Notes: generated by a model not told the origin, from the letters alone. A stretch of 64,000 bases of DNA from Methanoculleus marisnigri JR1 (GCF_000015825.1 NC_009051.1:1110695-1174694); one strand, 5' to 3'. Positions 50,713-59,824 are shown, counted from the stretch's first letter. Numbers and translations are program-made.

Positions 50713-51991
50713 GGACGCGGTCTGCCCATTCTGCGGATGCCTCTGCGACGACATCGAGGTGGAAGTCGAAGAGGGCAGGGTGGTCGCCGTGACGAATGCC
50801 TGCGAGCTCGGGACGACGAAGTTCATGGGCGAGAAGAGGATGAAGAACCCGATCCTGCGCGACGGGGATCGGTGGAAGGATATCACCTACGACGAGGCCG
50901 TCCGCTACGCCGCCGACATGCTTCTCGAGGCCGAGCGGCCGCTCATGTACGGGTGGAGCGGCACCCACGGGGAGGCGCAGTGCGTGGGGGTGCACATGGC
51001 CGAACTCATCCGGGGCGTGATCGACAACACCTCCTCGGTCTGCCACGGCCCCTCGATCCTCGCCATCCAGGAGGTCGGGCACCCGGGATGCACGCTCGGG
51101 GTGGTGAAGAACCGGGCGGATCTCGTCATCTACTGGGGATCGAATCCGATCGACGCCCATCCCCGCCACCTCTCCCGCTACACCCGCTACGCGGAAGGGT
51201 TCTTCCTCGAGAACGCGTTCCGCGACCGGACGGTGATCGTCGTCGACGTCCGGAAGACCGAGACCGCGAACATCGCCGACGAGTTCGTCCAGATCAAGCC
51301 CGGCGGGGACTACGCGGTCCTCTCGGCGCTCCGGGCGATCGTCCAGGGGAAGGCGGACACGATCCCGCGGACGGTCGCGGGCGTCACCCGGGAGCAGCTC
51401 GTCCGGGTGGCAAACCTCTGCAAGAACGCAAAGTTCGGGGCGGTCTACTTCGGGCTCGGGCTCACGATGACGCAGGGGAAGTACAAGAACATCAGGAACG
51501 CCATCGAACTCGTCTCGGAACTGAGCCGGCACACGAAGTTCACCATCTCGGCGATGCGGGGCCACTACAACGTCTACGGTTCGAACGAAGTGAACACCTG
51601 GATGACCGGCTACCCCTTCGGGATCGACTTCTCGCGCGGGATCGCCTTCTATAACCCCGGGGAGACGACGGCGGTGGATATCCTGGCCCGGAAAGAGTGC
51701 GACGCGGCGCTGGTCGTCGGGAGCGACCCGGCCGCCCACTTCCCGCGGAAGTGTCTCGAACACCTCGCCGAGATCCCGGTCGTCCAGCTCGATCCCTACC
51801 CGAACGCCACCACCGCGTTCTGCACCGTCCAGATACCGGTGGCGGTGACCGGGATCGACGCGGAAGGAACGGCCTACCGGATGGACGGGGTGCCGATCCG
51901 GACGAGGAAAGTCATCTCCAGCGACTACCCGTCCGATGAGGAGATCCTCGCCCGGATGTACGCCCTGATGCAGGAGGCGCGGGAACGATGA
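50702..51991 (+). CDS. fwdB: Formylmethanofuran dehydrogenase catalytic subunit B
   Basis: 429 residues from ATG 50702, with GGGAGG (50688-50693) as ribosome site. The N-terminal VCPFCGCLCDDIEV binds a 4Fe-4S cluster. The active-site ligand is Cys114 in SSVCHGPS, an ordinary cysteine codon rather than selenocysteine. The rest is a molybdopterin oxidoreductase fold (VIYWGSNPIDAHPRH, VVGSDPAAHFPRK). It reduces CO2 to formate using low-potential ferredoxin. Metal choice (W or Mo) cannot be read from sequence. Confidence 0.95.
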   Translation: MIVKDAVCPFCGCLCDDIEVEVEEGRVVAVTNACELGTTKFMGEKRMKNPILRDGDRWKDITYDEAVRYAADMLLEAERPLMYGWSGTHGEAQCVGVHMAELIRGVIDNTSSVCHGPSILAIQEVGHPGCTLGVVKNRADLVIYWGSNPIDAHPRHLSRYTRYAEGFFLENAFRDRTVIVVDVRKTETANIADEFVQIKPGGDYAVLSALRAIVQGKADTIPRTVAGVTREQLVRVANLCKNAKFGAVYFGLGLTMTQGKYKNIRNAIELVSELSRHTKFTISAMRGHYNVYGSNEVNTWMTGYPFGIDFSRGIAFYNPGETTAVDILARKECDAALVVGSDPAAHFPRKCLEHLAEIPVVQLDPYPNATTAFCTVQIPVAVTGIDAEGTAYRMDGVPIRTRKVISSDYPSDEEILARMYALMQEARER

Positions 51992-53688
51992 CCGAACTCC
52001 TGGTGAAGAACGCCTGCGTTATCGATCCGCTCCGCGGGATCAACGGCGAAACGATGGATATCGCCATCCGCGACGGCAAGATCGTCGAGGAGGTGAGCGA
52101 TGCCGCAGAGGTGATCGACGCCCGCGGGATGCTCACCATGCCGGGAGGGATCGATTCGCACACCCATATCTGCGGGACGAAGGTGAACTTTGGGCGGTAC
52201 ATGAGCCCGGAGGATATGCGGGCGGGCAGAACACCCCGGCGGGGGGCGATGCACGCCACGTCCGGCTACAGTGTCCCGACCACCTACGGCAACAGCTACC
52301 GCTACAGCGTGATGGGCTACACCACCCTGCTCGAGGGCGCGATGGCGCCGCTCGAGGCCCGCCATACCCACGAGGAGTTCACCTACACGCCGCTGCAGGA
52401 CACGATGGCGAACACCCTCTTCGACGGGAACTGGGGGGTCATGGAGGCGATTCGCGACGGCGACATAAAACGGGTCGCCGCCATCATCGCCTGGACGCTC
52501 AAGGCGGTGAAGGGGTTCGGCATCAAACTCACGAACCCCGGCGGCACCGAGGCCTGGCAGTGGGGCAAGAACGTCTCGTGCATCAGGGATCCGGTACCCT
52601 ACTTCGAGGTGACGCCCGCGGAGATCATCCGGTCGGTCGTCGAGGCGAACGAACTCCTCCACCTCCCGCACTCCGTCCACCTCCACTGCAACAACCTCGG
52701 AACCCCCGGGAACTACTCCTGCACGCTCGGGTCGTTCGGCCTCATCCCCGACCTGAACGAGAAGCGGCAGACACTGTATGCGACCCACGTCCAGTTCCAC
52801 GCCTACGGCGGGTCGGACTGGAAGGACTTCTGCTCGAAGAGCGAGCCGATTGCGAACTTCGTCAGCATGCGCCCGCAGATCGTCATGGATATGGGGCAGG
52901 TGATGTTCGGCCGGACGACGACGATGACCGCCGACGGGCCGATGGAGTTCAACCTCTACCGCCTCCACCACGAGAAGTGGAGCAACCACGACGTGGAGCT
53001 CGAGACGGGTTCGGGGATCATCCCGGTCATCTACCGGCGCAAGAACCTGGTCAACTCGATCATGTGGGCGATCGGCCTCGAACTCGCACTCCTCACGAAG
53101 AGCCCCTGGCAGTGCCTGCTGACGACGGACAACCCAAACGGTGCGCCGTTCGTCAAATACCCGGAGATCATCGGCCTCCTGATGAGCAAGCGGTACCGGG
53201 ACGCCGAGTTCGCCACGATCCATCCCGATACCGAGTCACGGGTACCCCTCCCGGCGATCGAGCGCGAACTGGACTGGCACGAGATCGCGGTGATGACCCG
53301 GGCAGGTCAGGCAAGGGCGCTCGGCATCCAGGATCTCGGGAAAGGGCATCTCGGCCCGGGCGCCGATGCGGACGTCGCCATCTATCCCCTTAAGATCGAC
53401 GAGGTCGATCCGTCGGCCGAATACCAGAGGGTGATCGACGGGTTCAGCCGGACCGAATATACGATCAAGCGGGGCAGGGTCGTTGCCCGGCGCGGCGAGT
53501 GTCTGGTTCACGGGAGCAACGCCACGTTCTGGGTCGCGCCGAAGGTTCCGGAGAACTACGATATGGGGAAGGATCCGGACTTCATCGAGAAGTTCGACCG
53601 TTACTACACCGTCCGGATGAGCAACTACCCGGTACAGAAGGAGTACCTGGCCCGGAACCGGTGTATCGAGACGGAGGTGGAATTATGA
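51988..53688 (+). CDS. fwdA: Formylmethanofuran dehydrogenase subunit A
   Basis: A 566-residue amidohydrolase-fold subunit. GGIDSHTHICG holds the HxH metal ligands near the N-terminus; LPHSVHLHCNN supplies further ligand histidines, and DNPNGAPFVKYPE comes late in the barrel. It condenses the formate made by FwdB with methanofuran through a dinuclear metal site. The start overlaps fwdB by four bases and the end overlaps fwdC by four. The length matches the family. Confidence 0.96.
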   Translation: MTELLVKNACVIDPLRGINGETMDIAIRDGKIVEEVSDAAEVIDARGMLTMPGGIDSHTHICGTKVNFGRYMSPEDMRAGRTPRRGAMHATSGYSVPTTYGNSYRYSVMGYTTLLEGAMAPLEARHTHEEFTYTPLQDTMANTLFDGNWGVMEAIRDGDIKRVAAIIAWTLKAVKGFGIKLTNPGGTEAWQWGKNVSCIRDPVPYFEVTPAEIIRSVVEANELLHLPHSVHLHCNNLGTPGNYSCTLGSFGLIPDLNEKRQTLYATHVQFHAYGGSDWKDFCSKSEPIANFVSMRPQIVMDMGQVMFGRTTTMTADGPMEFNLYRLHHEKWSNHDVELETGSGIIPVIYRRKNLVNSIMWAIGLELALLTKSPWQCLLTTDNPNGAPFVKYPEIIGLLMSKRYRDAEFATIHPDTESRVPLPAIERELDWHEIAVMTRAGQARALGIQDLGKGHLGPGADADVAIYPLKIDEVDPSAEYQRVIDGFSRTEYTIKRGRVVARRGECLVHGSNATFWVAPKVPENYDMGKDPDFIEKFDRYYTVRMSNYPVQKEYLARNRCIETEVEL

Positions 53689-54452
53689 AGGTCACGCTTG
53701 CGATGAAACCCGCGGCGAAATGGTTCATCCCGATCGAGGCGGAGTCGATCGTCCCGAAGAACTTCCTTTCCGGTACCGATCTCCTGGTCTGGCGGGGGAA
53801 CCGGGAGCTCCGGCTCGACGAGGTCTTCTCGGTCTCGGTGGAGGGCGATGCCGACCGCTCAGAGGACGTCGAGGTCGTCCTCTCGGGGGACACGTTCCGG
53901 TTGAAAAGGGTCGGCGAGTACATGGACGGAGGCACGATCACCGTCCTCGGCGGCATCGGGATGCACTGCGGCAACTTCATGAGCGGCGGGACGATCGAGA
54001 TCCACGGGAACGCCGACGGCTGGCTCGGCCGGGAGATGGCGGGAGGAACCATCGTCTGCCGGAGCGACGCCGCCGATTACTGCGCATCGGGCTACCGCGG
54101 GGGCCGGAAAGGGATGACCGGCGGCACCGTGGAGGTCTTCGGCCGCGCCGGGGATTTCCTCGCGGAGAGCATCGCCGGCGGCACGGTGATCGTCCACGGC
54201 GATGCCGGGGATATGACCGGGGCGGAGATGCGCGGCGGCACGCTCGTCGTCCACGGAGACTGCAGTCGTCCGGGCGCGAACATGAAAGGGGGCTCCTGCT
54301 ACGTCTACGGCACCGCGCAGGGGATGATCCCCACCTTCAGGAAGATCGGGACGGTTCAGCACGAAGGGCGCGCGCTTATCCGGTTTTCCGGCGATCTTGC
54401 GAACCGCGGGAAAGGAAACCTTTTTGTGAAGGGCTACGAATATCTGGACTGA
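53685..54452 (+). CDS. fwdC: Formylmethanofuran dehydrogenase subunit C
   Basis: 255 residues forming the right-handed beta-helix found in FwdC and in the C-terminal domain of glutamate synthase. The repeat is seen many times as MxGGTIxxxG units: DGGTITVLGGIGMHCGNFMS, GGTIEIHGNADGWLGREMAG, GGTVIVHGDAGDMTG and more. It is a structural subunit of the FwdABCD core. ATG 53685 overlaps the fwdA stop, and the next gene starts on its last base. Confidence 0.95.
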   Translation: MKVTLAMKPAAKWFIPIEAESIVPKNFLSGTDLLVWRGNRELRLDEVFSVSVEGDADRSEDVEVVLSGDTFRLKRVGEYMDGGTITVLGGIGMHCGNFMSGGTIEIHGNADGWLGREMAGGTIVCRSDAADYCASGYRGGRKGMTGGTVEVFGRAGDFLAESIAGGTVIVHGDAGDMTGAEMRGGTLVVHGDCSRPGANMKGGSCYVYGTAQGMIPTFRKIGTVQHEGRALIRFSGDLANRGKGNLFVKGYEYLD

Positions 54453-54601
54453 TGGTCAGGCACGAGTGTGGGTTCGAGGCCCCGATCCACTGCAAACGGT
54501 GCGGGAGGCCGCTGGAGAACAACGAGCGGACGGGCCTTTACTGCCCGCACTGCGGAAGAAGAGTGAGCATGCTCTGCCCGGGCTGCGGGCGTCTCTGGTG
54601 A
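54452..54601 (+). CDS. Small zinc-ribbon protein at the end of the fwd operon
   Basis: 49 residues starting with the ATG that shares a base with the fwdC stop (TGATG), so it is translationally coupled to the operon. It is built of zinc knuckles: HECGF, CKRCGRP, CPHCGRR and CPGCGRL, with four CxxC-like sites in all but no other domain. It has not been described to my knowledge as part of Fwd. It could help assemble the complex or regulate it; function unknown. Confidence 0.72.
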   Translation: MVRHECGFEAPIHCKRCGRPLENNERTGLYCPHCGRRVSMLCPGCGRLW

Positions 54602-54605
54602 CCGG

Positions 54606-54872
54606 TCAGGCCCGGTTCTTCACCCACTGGGCATACTGCGCCCGTAACTGGCGGATGTCCTGTTCCGTAAGATCTTTTTTCCCCGTCTGGTGCAGATACG
54701 ACTCAAGTTGCTCCACCACCTGTTCTGCATCCAGGAAGTCGTCGACGTCCAGGTAGACCGGCGCCCGCTGGACGTTGATCACCTCGCCGCACATCGGACA
54801 GAGCCTCCAGCGCTGGTAACGGTCGACGTAGTTGAAGGTCTTGCAGCCCGGACAGCGGATGACGAGGTACAT
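54606..54872 (-). CDS. DUF1922-type zinc-ribbon protein
   Basis: 88 residues. An N-terminal ribbon (MYLVIRCPGCKTFNYVDRYQ and LCPMCGEVI) is followed by a helical C-terminal part (EQVVEQLESYLHQTGKKDLT). This fits the archaeal DUF1922 family, whose role is unknown; the ribbon plus helix suggests RNA or protein binding. It is convergent with the small ribbon gene at the end of the fwd operon, with four bases between the stops. Confidence 0.75.
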   Translation of the reverse strand: MYLVIRCPGCKTFNYVDRYQRWRLCPMCGEVINVQRAPVYLDVDDFLDAEQVVEQLESYLHQTGKKDLTEQDIRQLRAQYAQWVKNRA

Positions 54873-55058
54873 GGTTAATGGGAGTTGTGCGGTCGGGCGA
54901 ATTAATAGTTATCCATCCGGAGTTTTTCTGGCACCGGGGACCAGGTGGCGAAGGTCCTGTAGAGTGGATGTTGAGAAGGCTGAAGATCTTTGAAAAACGA
55001 AGGCAAGACGTTTTGGTTCTAAAACTTGGGCTCAAACTTTCTTCAGTTGAGTTCCTGA

Positions 55059-55300
55059 CACGGATTTCGAGTGGATATCGCGCCTGGGGGGTGGGGACAA
55101 AGGGGAGTGCGAGCGCAGCGAGCATGAGAAACTCGAAGAGTTTCGAGGGGGGTGAGCCCCCCTCCCCACCTGACGGTGGTCGAGCTCCGGGCGTTCGCAC
55201 CTAACGGTGCTCACGCTCCTACCCTCCGGCCAGTCGCGTTCCGCCCATCGCACTCCCCGTCAGCCCCTCCCCTAGGGGGGATATTCCCACGAAATCCGTG
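55059..55300. repeat. G-rich intergenic repeat, copy B, with terminal inverted repeats
   Basis: Inside a 551-base gap (54873-55423) lies a 242-base element bounded by a perfect 11-base inverted repeat, CACGGATTTCG (55059-55069) / CGAAATCCGTG (55290-55300). Inside are GGATATCGCGCC, a hairpin GAAACTC/GAGTTTC, a hairpin GAGGGGGG (55145-55152) / CCCCCCTC (55157-55164) and a CGGTGCTCACGCTCCT block. It shares order and sequence with copies A and C. No open frame encodes a transposase. The flanks of the gap show nothing else. Confidence 0.75.
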
Positions 55301-55423
55301 CCAAGCAAACCCGAAGGTCACATATGAGTGCCACCGGCGCGGGTGAGGTCTCTCCTCTCACCCCCTCTAGAAGATCATGTTCTGGACAACTCGTCCGTCA
55401 CATCTCAGTTCCCTCTAATCCCC

Positions 55424-56965
55424 TCAACCTCCCCGCGGCTTGAGATCCTTCACCGCCGGCCCGTGGATCACCTTCCCGTCGGCATCGAACCGGGAGCCGT
55501 GACAGGGGCAGTCCCAGGTCTCTTCGGCGCTGTTCCACGCGGCGACGCACCCGAGATGGGTGCAGGTGGGGTTGACCGCGTGAACCCGCCCTTTCTCGTC
55601 CCGGAAGACGCCGGCCTTCTTGCCCTCGATCATCAGGACTCGCCCCTCGCCGGGTGCGACGTCCCGGAGATCCCCGGCCGGCCGGGATATCGCGCCGCCG
55701 ATGTACTTCTCGGCCACCTCGATGTTGTGCGCGAGGAACCGCCGGGCCGATGCCGCCGGTTTGAACCGGTCGGGGGCGTAGACCTCCGCATGGGGGTTTT
55801 CGCGCCCCCGGATCATATCGGTGATGATTGTCGCGGCCGCGGTGCCGTTGGTCATTCCCCATTTCCTGAATCCGGTCGCGATGTAGACGTTCTCGTGGCC
55901 GGCGGCGAGCGGGCCGATGTAGGGGACGCCGTCGACGGTGATGTAGTCCTGCGCTGACCACCGGTAGTCGACGGACCGGAGCGGGTAGACCGACCGGGCG
56001 TAGGCCTCGAGGTCGCGGTAGTGCCTCCGCGTGTCCACGTCCTCGCCGGTCCGGTGCTCCATGCCGCCGACGATGACGAGTTCGCCGCCGTCGCCGGCAG
56101 GCTGCGACCGCCAGGAGTGGGCGGGACCATCGGCGTTGATGAACATCCCCTCGGGGAAGGGCTCGTCAAGCCGGACGCCGAGCGCGTAGGAGCGCGACGG
56201 CTCCATCCGGGCGAAGTAGAACCCGGGAGCATCGTAGAAGGGGTAGTGGGTCGCGAGAACCACGGTATCTGCCGTGACCGTTCCCGACGCCGTCCTGACC
56301 GTGCACCGCCCTCCGCCGTCCTGCACCTCGAGCGCCCGGGTATTTTCGTAGATCCGGCTCCCGTCGCCGGGAATCAGCGAAGCCAGGTGCAGGAGGTAGT
56401 TCACCGGGTGGAACTGCGCCTGGTTCTCGAAGACCACCGCGCCGTAACTCCGGGCGGAGAGCGGGATATCCTCCGTGAACGCCGCCGGGAGCCCGAGACT
56501 CCGTGCCGCGTCCGCCTCGTCCGCGACCTTCTCCCGGGCCTCTTCCGTCTCAGCGTAGGTGCAGGCCGGTTTTCTCGCGAAGTCGCAGGCGATGCCGTAC
56601 TCCCGGACGAGGGACGCTACCGTCTCGATCGCCGCCTGGTTCGCTTCGGCGTACTGCTGCGCGGGCCTGCCCCCGAACCGGTCGATGAGTTCCTTGTAGA
56701 TCAGCCGGTGGAGCGCCGTGACCTTCGCCGTCGTATGCCCGGTCACCCCCTGACAGATCCGGTTCCCCTCAAGCAGGGTGACCGCGTAACCGGCCCGTTT
56801 GAGCAGGACGGCGGTGGTGATCCCGGTGATGCCGCCGCCCACGACCGCCACGTCGGTCTCCAGGTTCCCCGGCAGCGGGGGATGCGGCGTCTCCGCCGCG
56901 GTAGTCTCCATCCAGAACGACCCGTGCCTGCCCGGCAGGCCATATGCACCCGGCCCATGCTCCAT
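55424..56965 (-). CDS. FAD-dependent oxidoreductase with C-terminal Rieske domain
   Basis: 513 residues from ATG 56965, selected because GGAGG lies eight bases upstream; the longer frame in front is low-complexity. The N-terminal part is a DAO-type FAD domain (DVAVVGGGITGITTAVLLKR; later ARMEPSRSYALGVR and TGFRKWGMTNG). The last about 95 residues are a Rieske 2Fe-2S domain with CTHLGCV and CPCHGSRFD (two Cys, two His). It should oxidise an amine or other small donor and pass electrons to the Rieske centre. The substrate is unknown. Its likely promoter lies in the 57.0-57.1 kb gap shared with the trehalose gene. Confidence 0.87.
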   Translation of the reverse strand: MEHGPGAYGLPGRHGSFWMETTAAETPHPPLPGNLETDVAVVGGGITGITTAVLLKRAGYAVTLLEGNRICQGVTGHTTAKVTALHRLIYKELIDRFGGRPAQQYAEANQAAIETVASLVREYGIACDFARKPACTYAETEEAREKVADEADAARSLGLPAAFTEDIPLSARSYGAVVFENQAQFHPVNYLLHLASLIPGDGSRIYENTRALEVQDGGGRCTVRTASGTVTADTVVLATHYPFYDAPGFYFARMEPSRSYALGVRLDEPFPEGMFINADGPAHSWRSQPAGDGGELVIVGGMEHRTGEDVDTRRHYRDLEAYARSVYPLRSVDYRWSAQDYITVDGVPYIGPLAAGHENVYIATGFRKWGMTNGTAAATIITDMIRGRENPHAEVYAPDRFKPAASARRFLAHNIEVAEKYIGGAISRPAGDLRDVAPGEGRVLMIEGKKAGVFRDEKGRVHAVNPTCTHLGCVAAWNSAEETWDCPCHGSRFDADGKVIHGPAVKDLKPRGG

Positions 56966-57167
56966 ACGTCCAGCCTCCTTCTGCCCGCCCGGCCCGCAGT
57001 TCGGGCGGCGGCGGGCGGTCAGCATTATGCCGGGAGCATATATAGGTATGGAACGCGCCTCCCCTCTGCACCCGTCCGGTTGTTCCGCAGGGCACGCCGC
57101 CGGGAGCGGCGGGGCCTCCCCGCCGTTACGCATAAGAATGATCGCGAGCATGGGGGATGCGATCAGG

Positions 57168-58400
57168 ATGAGCGTAATCCACACTATCGACGACTATGAG
57201 CGGTACATCGGCAAAGAGGCCGTGCGCCGCATTAAAGAGAAAGCACGGCCGCTCCGTGACATGCACGTCATGCACATGAACTCCACCTACTACGGCGGCG
57301 GGGTCTCCCAGATTCTTTCGTCCCTGACGCTCCTGATGAACAGCCTCGGGATACAGACCGGGTGGCGCGTCGTCCACGGCCCCCCGGACTTCTTCAGCGT
57401 GACGAAGAAGTTCCATAACGCGCTGCAGGGTGGCGAGATCAACATGACCGGCCGCAAGAAGGAGATCTACGAGAGCGTCATTCACGAGAACGCCATTCGA
57501 AACCACCTCGATCACGACGTGGTCTTCATCCACGACCCGCAGCCGCTCCCGCTGATCACCCATTACCGGAAGAAGAGCCCCTGGGTGTGGCGCTGCCACC
57601 TCGACCTCACCGCACCGAACCGGAAGGTCTGGAACTACCTCGTCCCGTTCATCGAGCGGTATGACGCCGTTGTCCTCTCCTGCGGGGAGTACCGGCGGGA
57701 TCTCGGAAAACCCCAGGTCTTCTTCACGCCCGGGATCGATCCCTTCTCCATCGTGAACAAGGACCTCTCCGAGAGCGCCATCGACGAGCGCCTCGAGCAT
57801 TACGGCATCCCGACCGATCTCCCTTTGGTCGTGCAGATCTCCCGGTTCGACCGCTGGAAGGATCCCGAAGGGGTCATCCGGGCGTTCCAGAAGGCCCGGA
57901 AGGAGGAGGAGTGCACCCTGGTTCTCGTCGGGAACGTCGCGACCGACGACCCGGAGGGCGCGGAGGTCTACCGGTCGCTTCTCGCCCACAGGAACGAGCG
58001 GATCATCGTCAAGAGCGTCCAGGACGGTGCGCTCGTGAACGCGCTCCAGCGCCGGGCCGCGGTCGTTCTCCAGAAGTCCATCCGGGAGGGGTTCGGGCTG
58101 ACGGTATCGGAGGCGATGTGGAAGGGCGCGGCGGTGATCGGCGGGAACGTCGGCGGCATCCGCCAGCAGATAGAGGACGGGAAGAGCGGGTTCCTGGTCT
58201 CGTCCGTCGACGAGGCGGCGGATCGGATCGTCCGGCTGCTCCGCGACCCCGATCTCCGCGACCGTATGGGCAACGCAGCGCGTGAGCGGGTGCGGGAGCA
58301 CTTCCTCTTCACCCGCACGGTCGAGCAGTACCTCGACCTGATCGGCTCGTTCGAGCCGGAGTTCCGGCTGAGGGAGGACGGGGTTTTGTCGTGCGGGTGA
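57168..58400 (+). CDS. Trehalose synthase-like GT4 glycosyltransferase (TreT type)
   Basis: 410 residues from ATG 57168; in-frame ATGs at 57150 and 57138 would add a few residues. It is a GT-B fold: the N-terminal domain with MHMNSTYYGGGVSQILSS and VVFIHDPQPLPLI, the C-terminal domain with VVQISRFDRWKDPEGVIRAF and the donor motif KSIREGFGLTVSEAMWKGAA. The pattern agrees with trehalose glycosyl-transferring synthase (NDP-glucose plus glucose), so a role in osmoprotection is likely. Related GT4 enzymes cannot be excluded. It is divergent from the Rieske/FAD gene. Confidence 0.82.
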   Translation: MSVIHTIDDYERYIGKEAVRRIKEKARPLRDMHVMHMNSTYYGGGVSQILSSLTLLMNSLGIQTGWRVVHGPPDFFSVTKKFHNALQGGEINMTGRKKEIYESVIHENAIRNHLDHDVVFIHDPQPLPLITHYRKKSPWVWRCHLDLTAPNRKVWNYLVPFIERYDAVVLSCGEYRRDLGKPQVFFTPGIDPFSIVNKDLSESAIDERLEHYGIPTDLPLVVQISRFDRWKDPEGVIRAFQKARKEEECTLVLVGNVATDDPEGAEVYRSLLAHRNERIIVKSVQDGALVNALQRRAAVVLQKSIREGFGLTVSEAMWKGAAVIGGNVGGIRQQIEDGKSGFLVSSVDEAADRIVRLLRDPDLRDRMGNAARERVREHFLFTRTVEQYLDLIGSFEPEFRLREDGVLSCG

Positions 58401-58532
58401 GCGAGGGGGTGTTGGGGGGCGGGTCTGGAGTGTTGGTGGTGCAGGAGGCGGGTTTCCTTGCCTGTGTACCTGGTGGTGCTCAAACTCATGTCCTGTGGGC
58501 AGGGGTTCCTATCTAAATCGTCTGTCCCTATG

Positions 58533-58780
58533 CACGGCTTTCGAGGGGATATCGCGTTTGGGGGAGGGGCTGACGGGGAGGGGGGAGTATTCCCCCCTCC
58601 CCTGTCCCCACCCCCCTCTCGGCGATAGCCCCACGGTTCACGGTACCGGGCTTGTTCCTCGCTTCGGCCATTTTGTCTGTCACATAGTGAAAGTCGTCGC
58701 CCTTCTCGAACATCTGTTGGAACGTCGCAACTCTCGCCCGGCGGTGCTTGAACTCCCGTCGTTCCGACAGTCGCATCCGC
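58533..58780. repeat. G-rich intergenic repeat, copy C
   Basis: Within the 475-base gap 58401-58875 lie CACGGCTTTCG (58533-58543), GGGGATATCGCG (from 58545), a perfect 12-base inverted repeat GGGGAGGGGGGA (58575-58586) / TCCCCCCTCCCC (58591-58602), CTGTCCCC and, further on, a GGTGCTTGAACTCC block with CGACAGTCG (58743-58773). It matches copies A and B. The right border is not clear. Confidence 0.65.
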
Positions 58781-58875
58781 CCGAGCCCATAATCCCCGCA
58801 ATCCCCCGCCATCTCCTGTGAAAGAAACCCGAGCATTTTTCTGCAAGCGGAGACGACCACTGATCCGTGAGTCCA

Positions 58876-59625
58876 ATGGATATCCAGGTAATCGGTGTTC
58901 GGGACCTTCCCCTGATCCGGAAAGGAGACGATCTCCCCGCCCTGATCTGTGAAAAGGTCGCGTTCGAGGACGGGGACATCCTCGCCGTCGCCTCGTCCGT
59001 CTACTCGAAGGCGAAGGGCTTCACCCGCGATCTCTCCGCCATCACCCCCGGCGCGGACGCCGTGCGGATCGCGGCAAAGACGAAAGAGGACCCGCGCTTC
59101 GTACAGGCGGTGCTGGACTCGTCCACCGATATCCTGCTCGAACACCCGTTCATCCTCTCCGAACTGCCGTCCGGCCACATCGGCGTCCGGGCGGGCGTCG
59201 ACCACAGCAACGTCGAAGACGGCCGGATCATCATCCTCCCGCCCGACCCTATGGCGGCCGCCGCCGAAGTCCGGGACGCCATCCGCCGCATCACCGGCAA
59301 AAACGTCCGGGTTATCGTCACCGACACCTGCGGGCGGGCGTTCCGGCGCGGCCAGACCGGCATCGCCATCGGCTGGGCGGGCATGACGGCCATCGACGAC
59401 TACCGGGGCGACACCGACCTCTTCGGCCACGTCCTTGAGATCACCGAAGAAGCGGTCGTCGACGAGGTTGCAGCCTTCGCGAACTTCGTCATGGGCGAGA
59501 GCCACCAGGGCGTTCCCGCGGTGGTGTTCCGGAACTGCCGGGCGTGGAACGGACACGATAACGTCTACTTCATGCCGGAAGAGGACATCATCAGGACTGC
59601 TTTGAAGGGGAACAAAAAGGATTAG
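58876..59625 (+). CDS. cofE: Coenzyme F420-0:L-glutamate ligase
   Basis: 249 residues from ATG 58876 (a GTG at 58867 is in frame). Family motifs include DGDILAVASSVYSKAKGFTR, IGVRAGVDHSNVEDGR, VTDTCGRAFRRGQTGIAIG and the late GESHQGVPAVVFRNC. CofE adds one or more glutamates to F420-0 with GTP, making the F420 that methanogens use as hydride carrier. It stands alone; its stop overlaps the stop of the convergent secG gene by two bases. Confidence 0.95.
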   Translation: MDIQVIGVRDLPLIRKGDDLPALICEKVAFEDGDILAVASSVYSKAKGFTRDLSAITPGADAVRIAAKTKEDPRFVQAVLDSSTDILLEHPFILSELPSGHIGVRAGVDHSNVEDGRIIILPPDPMAAAAEVRDAIRRITGKNVRVIVTDTCGRAFRRGQTGIAIGWAGMTAIDDYRGDTDLFGHVLEITEEAVVDEVAAFANFVMGESHQGVPAVVFRNCRAWNGHDNVYFMPEEDIIRTALKGNKKD

Positions 59626-59780
59626 AAGAGGGCATTGAGAACAAAGACTGCCGCTCCGATCACGACGGTTATCACGATGACGGCTATCGGGCTGATATGG
59701 ATGGCCCGGTGATCGTCGCTGTCGTAATAATTGACCAGGCCGGCAGAGGATACCAGTCTTCCGCCAGATTTCTTCGCCAT
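59622..59780 (-). CDS. secG: Sec61-beta (SecG) subunit of the protein translocase
   Basis: 52 residues: MAKKSGGRLVSSAGLVNYYD, then DSDDHRAIHISP and one C-terminal helix (IAVIVITVVIGAAVFVLNAL). This is the classic archaeal Sec61-beta layout: basic Gly-rich start, tyrosine pair, single helix at the end. It binds the SecYE channel. Start at ATG 59780; the stop overlaps that of cofE on the other strand. A TATA-like region lies between it and the divergent amidohydrolase gene (59800-59815). Confidence 0.93.
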   Translation of the reverse strand: MAKKSGGRLVSSAGLVNYYDSDDHRAIHISPIAVIVITVVIGAAVFVLNALF

Positions 59781-59824
59781 ACTGAAATATTCTCCCTTGC
59801 AATATATAAAACAGAGGTTCGGAT

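Noticed and set aside
48625-51991. Selenocysteine in EhaO or FwdB
   Set aside because: All metal-ligand positions are ordinary cysteine codons and neither frame holds an internal TGA.
54873-55423. Small genes inside the G-rich repeat regions
   Set aside because: The short frames there are low-complexity, change between the three copies and have no ribosome sites.
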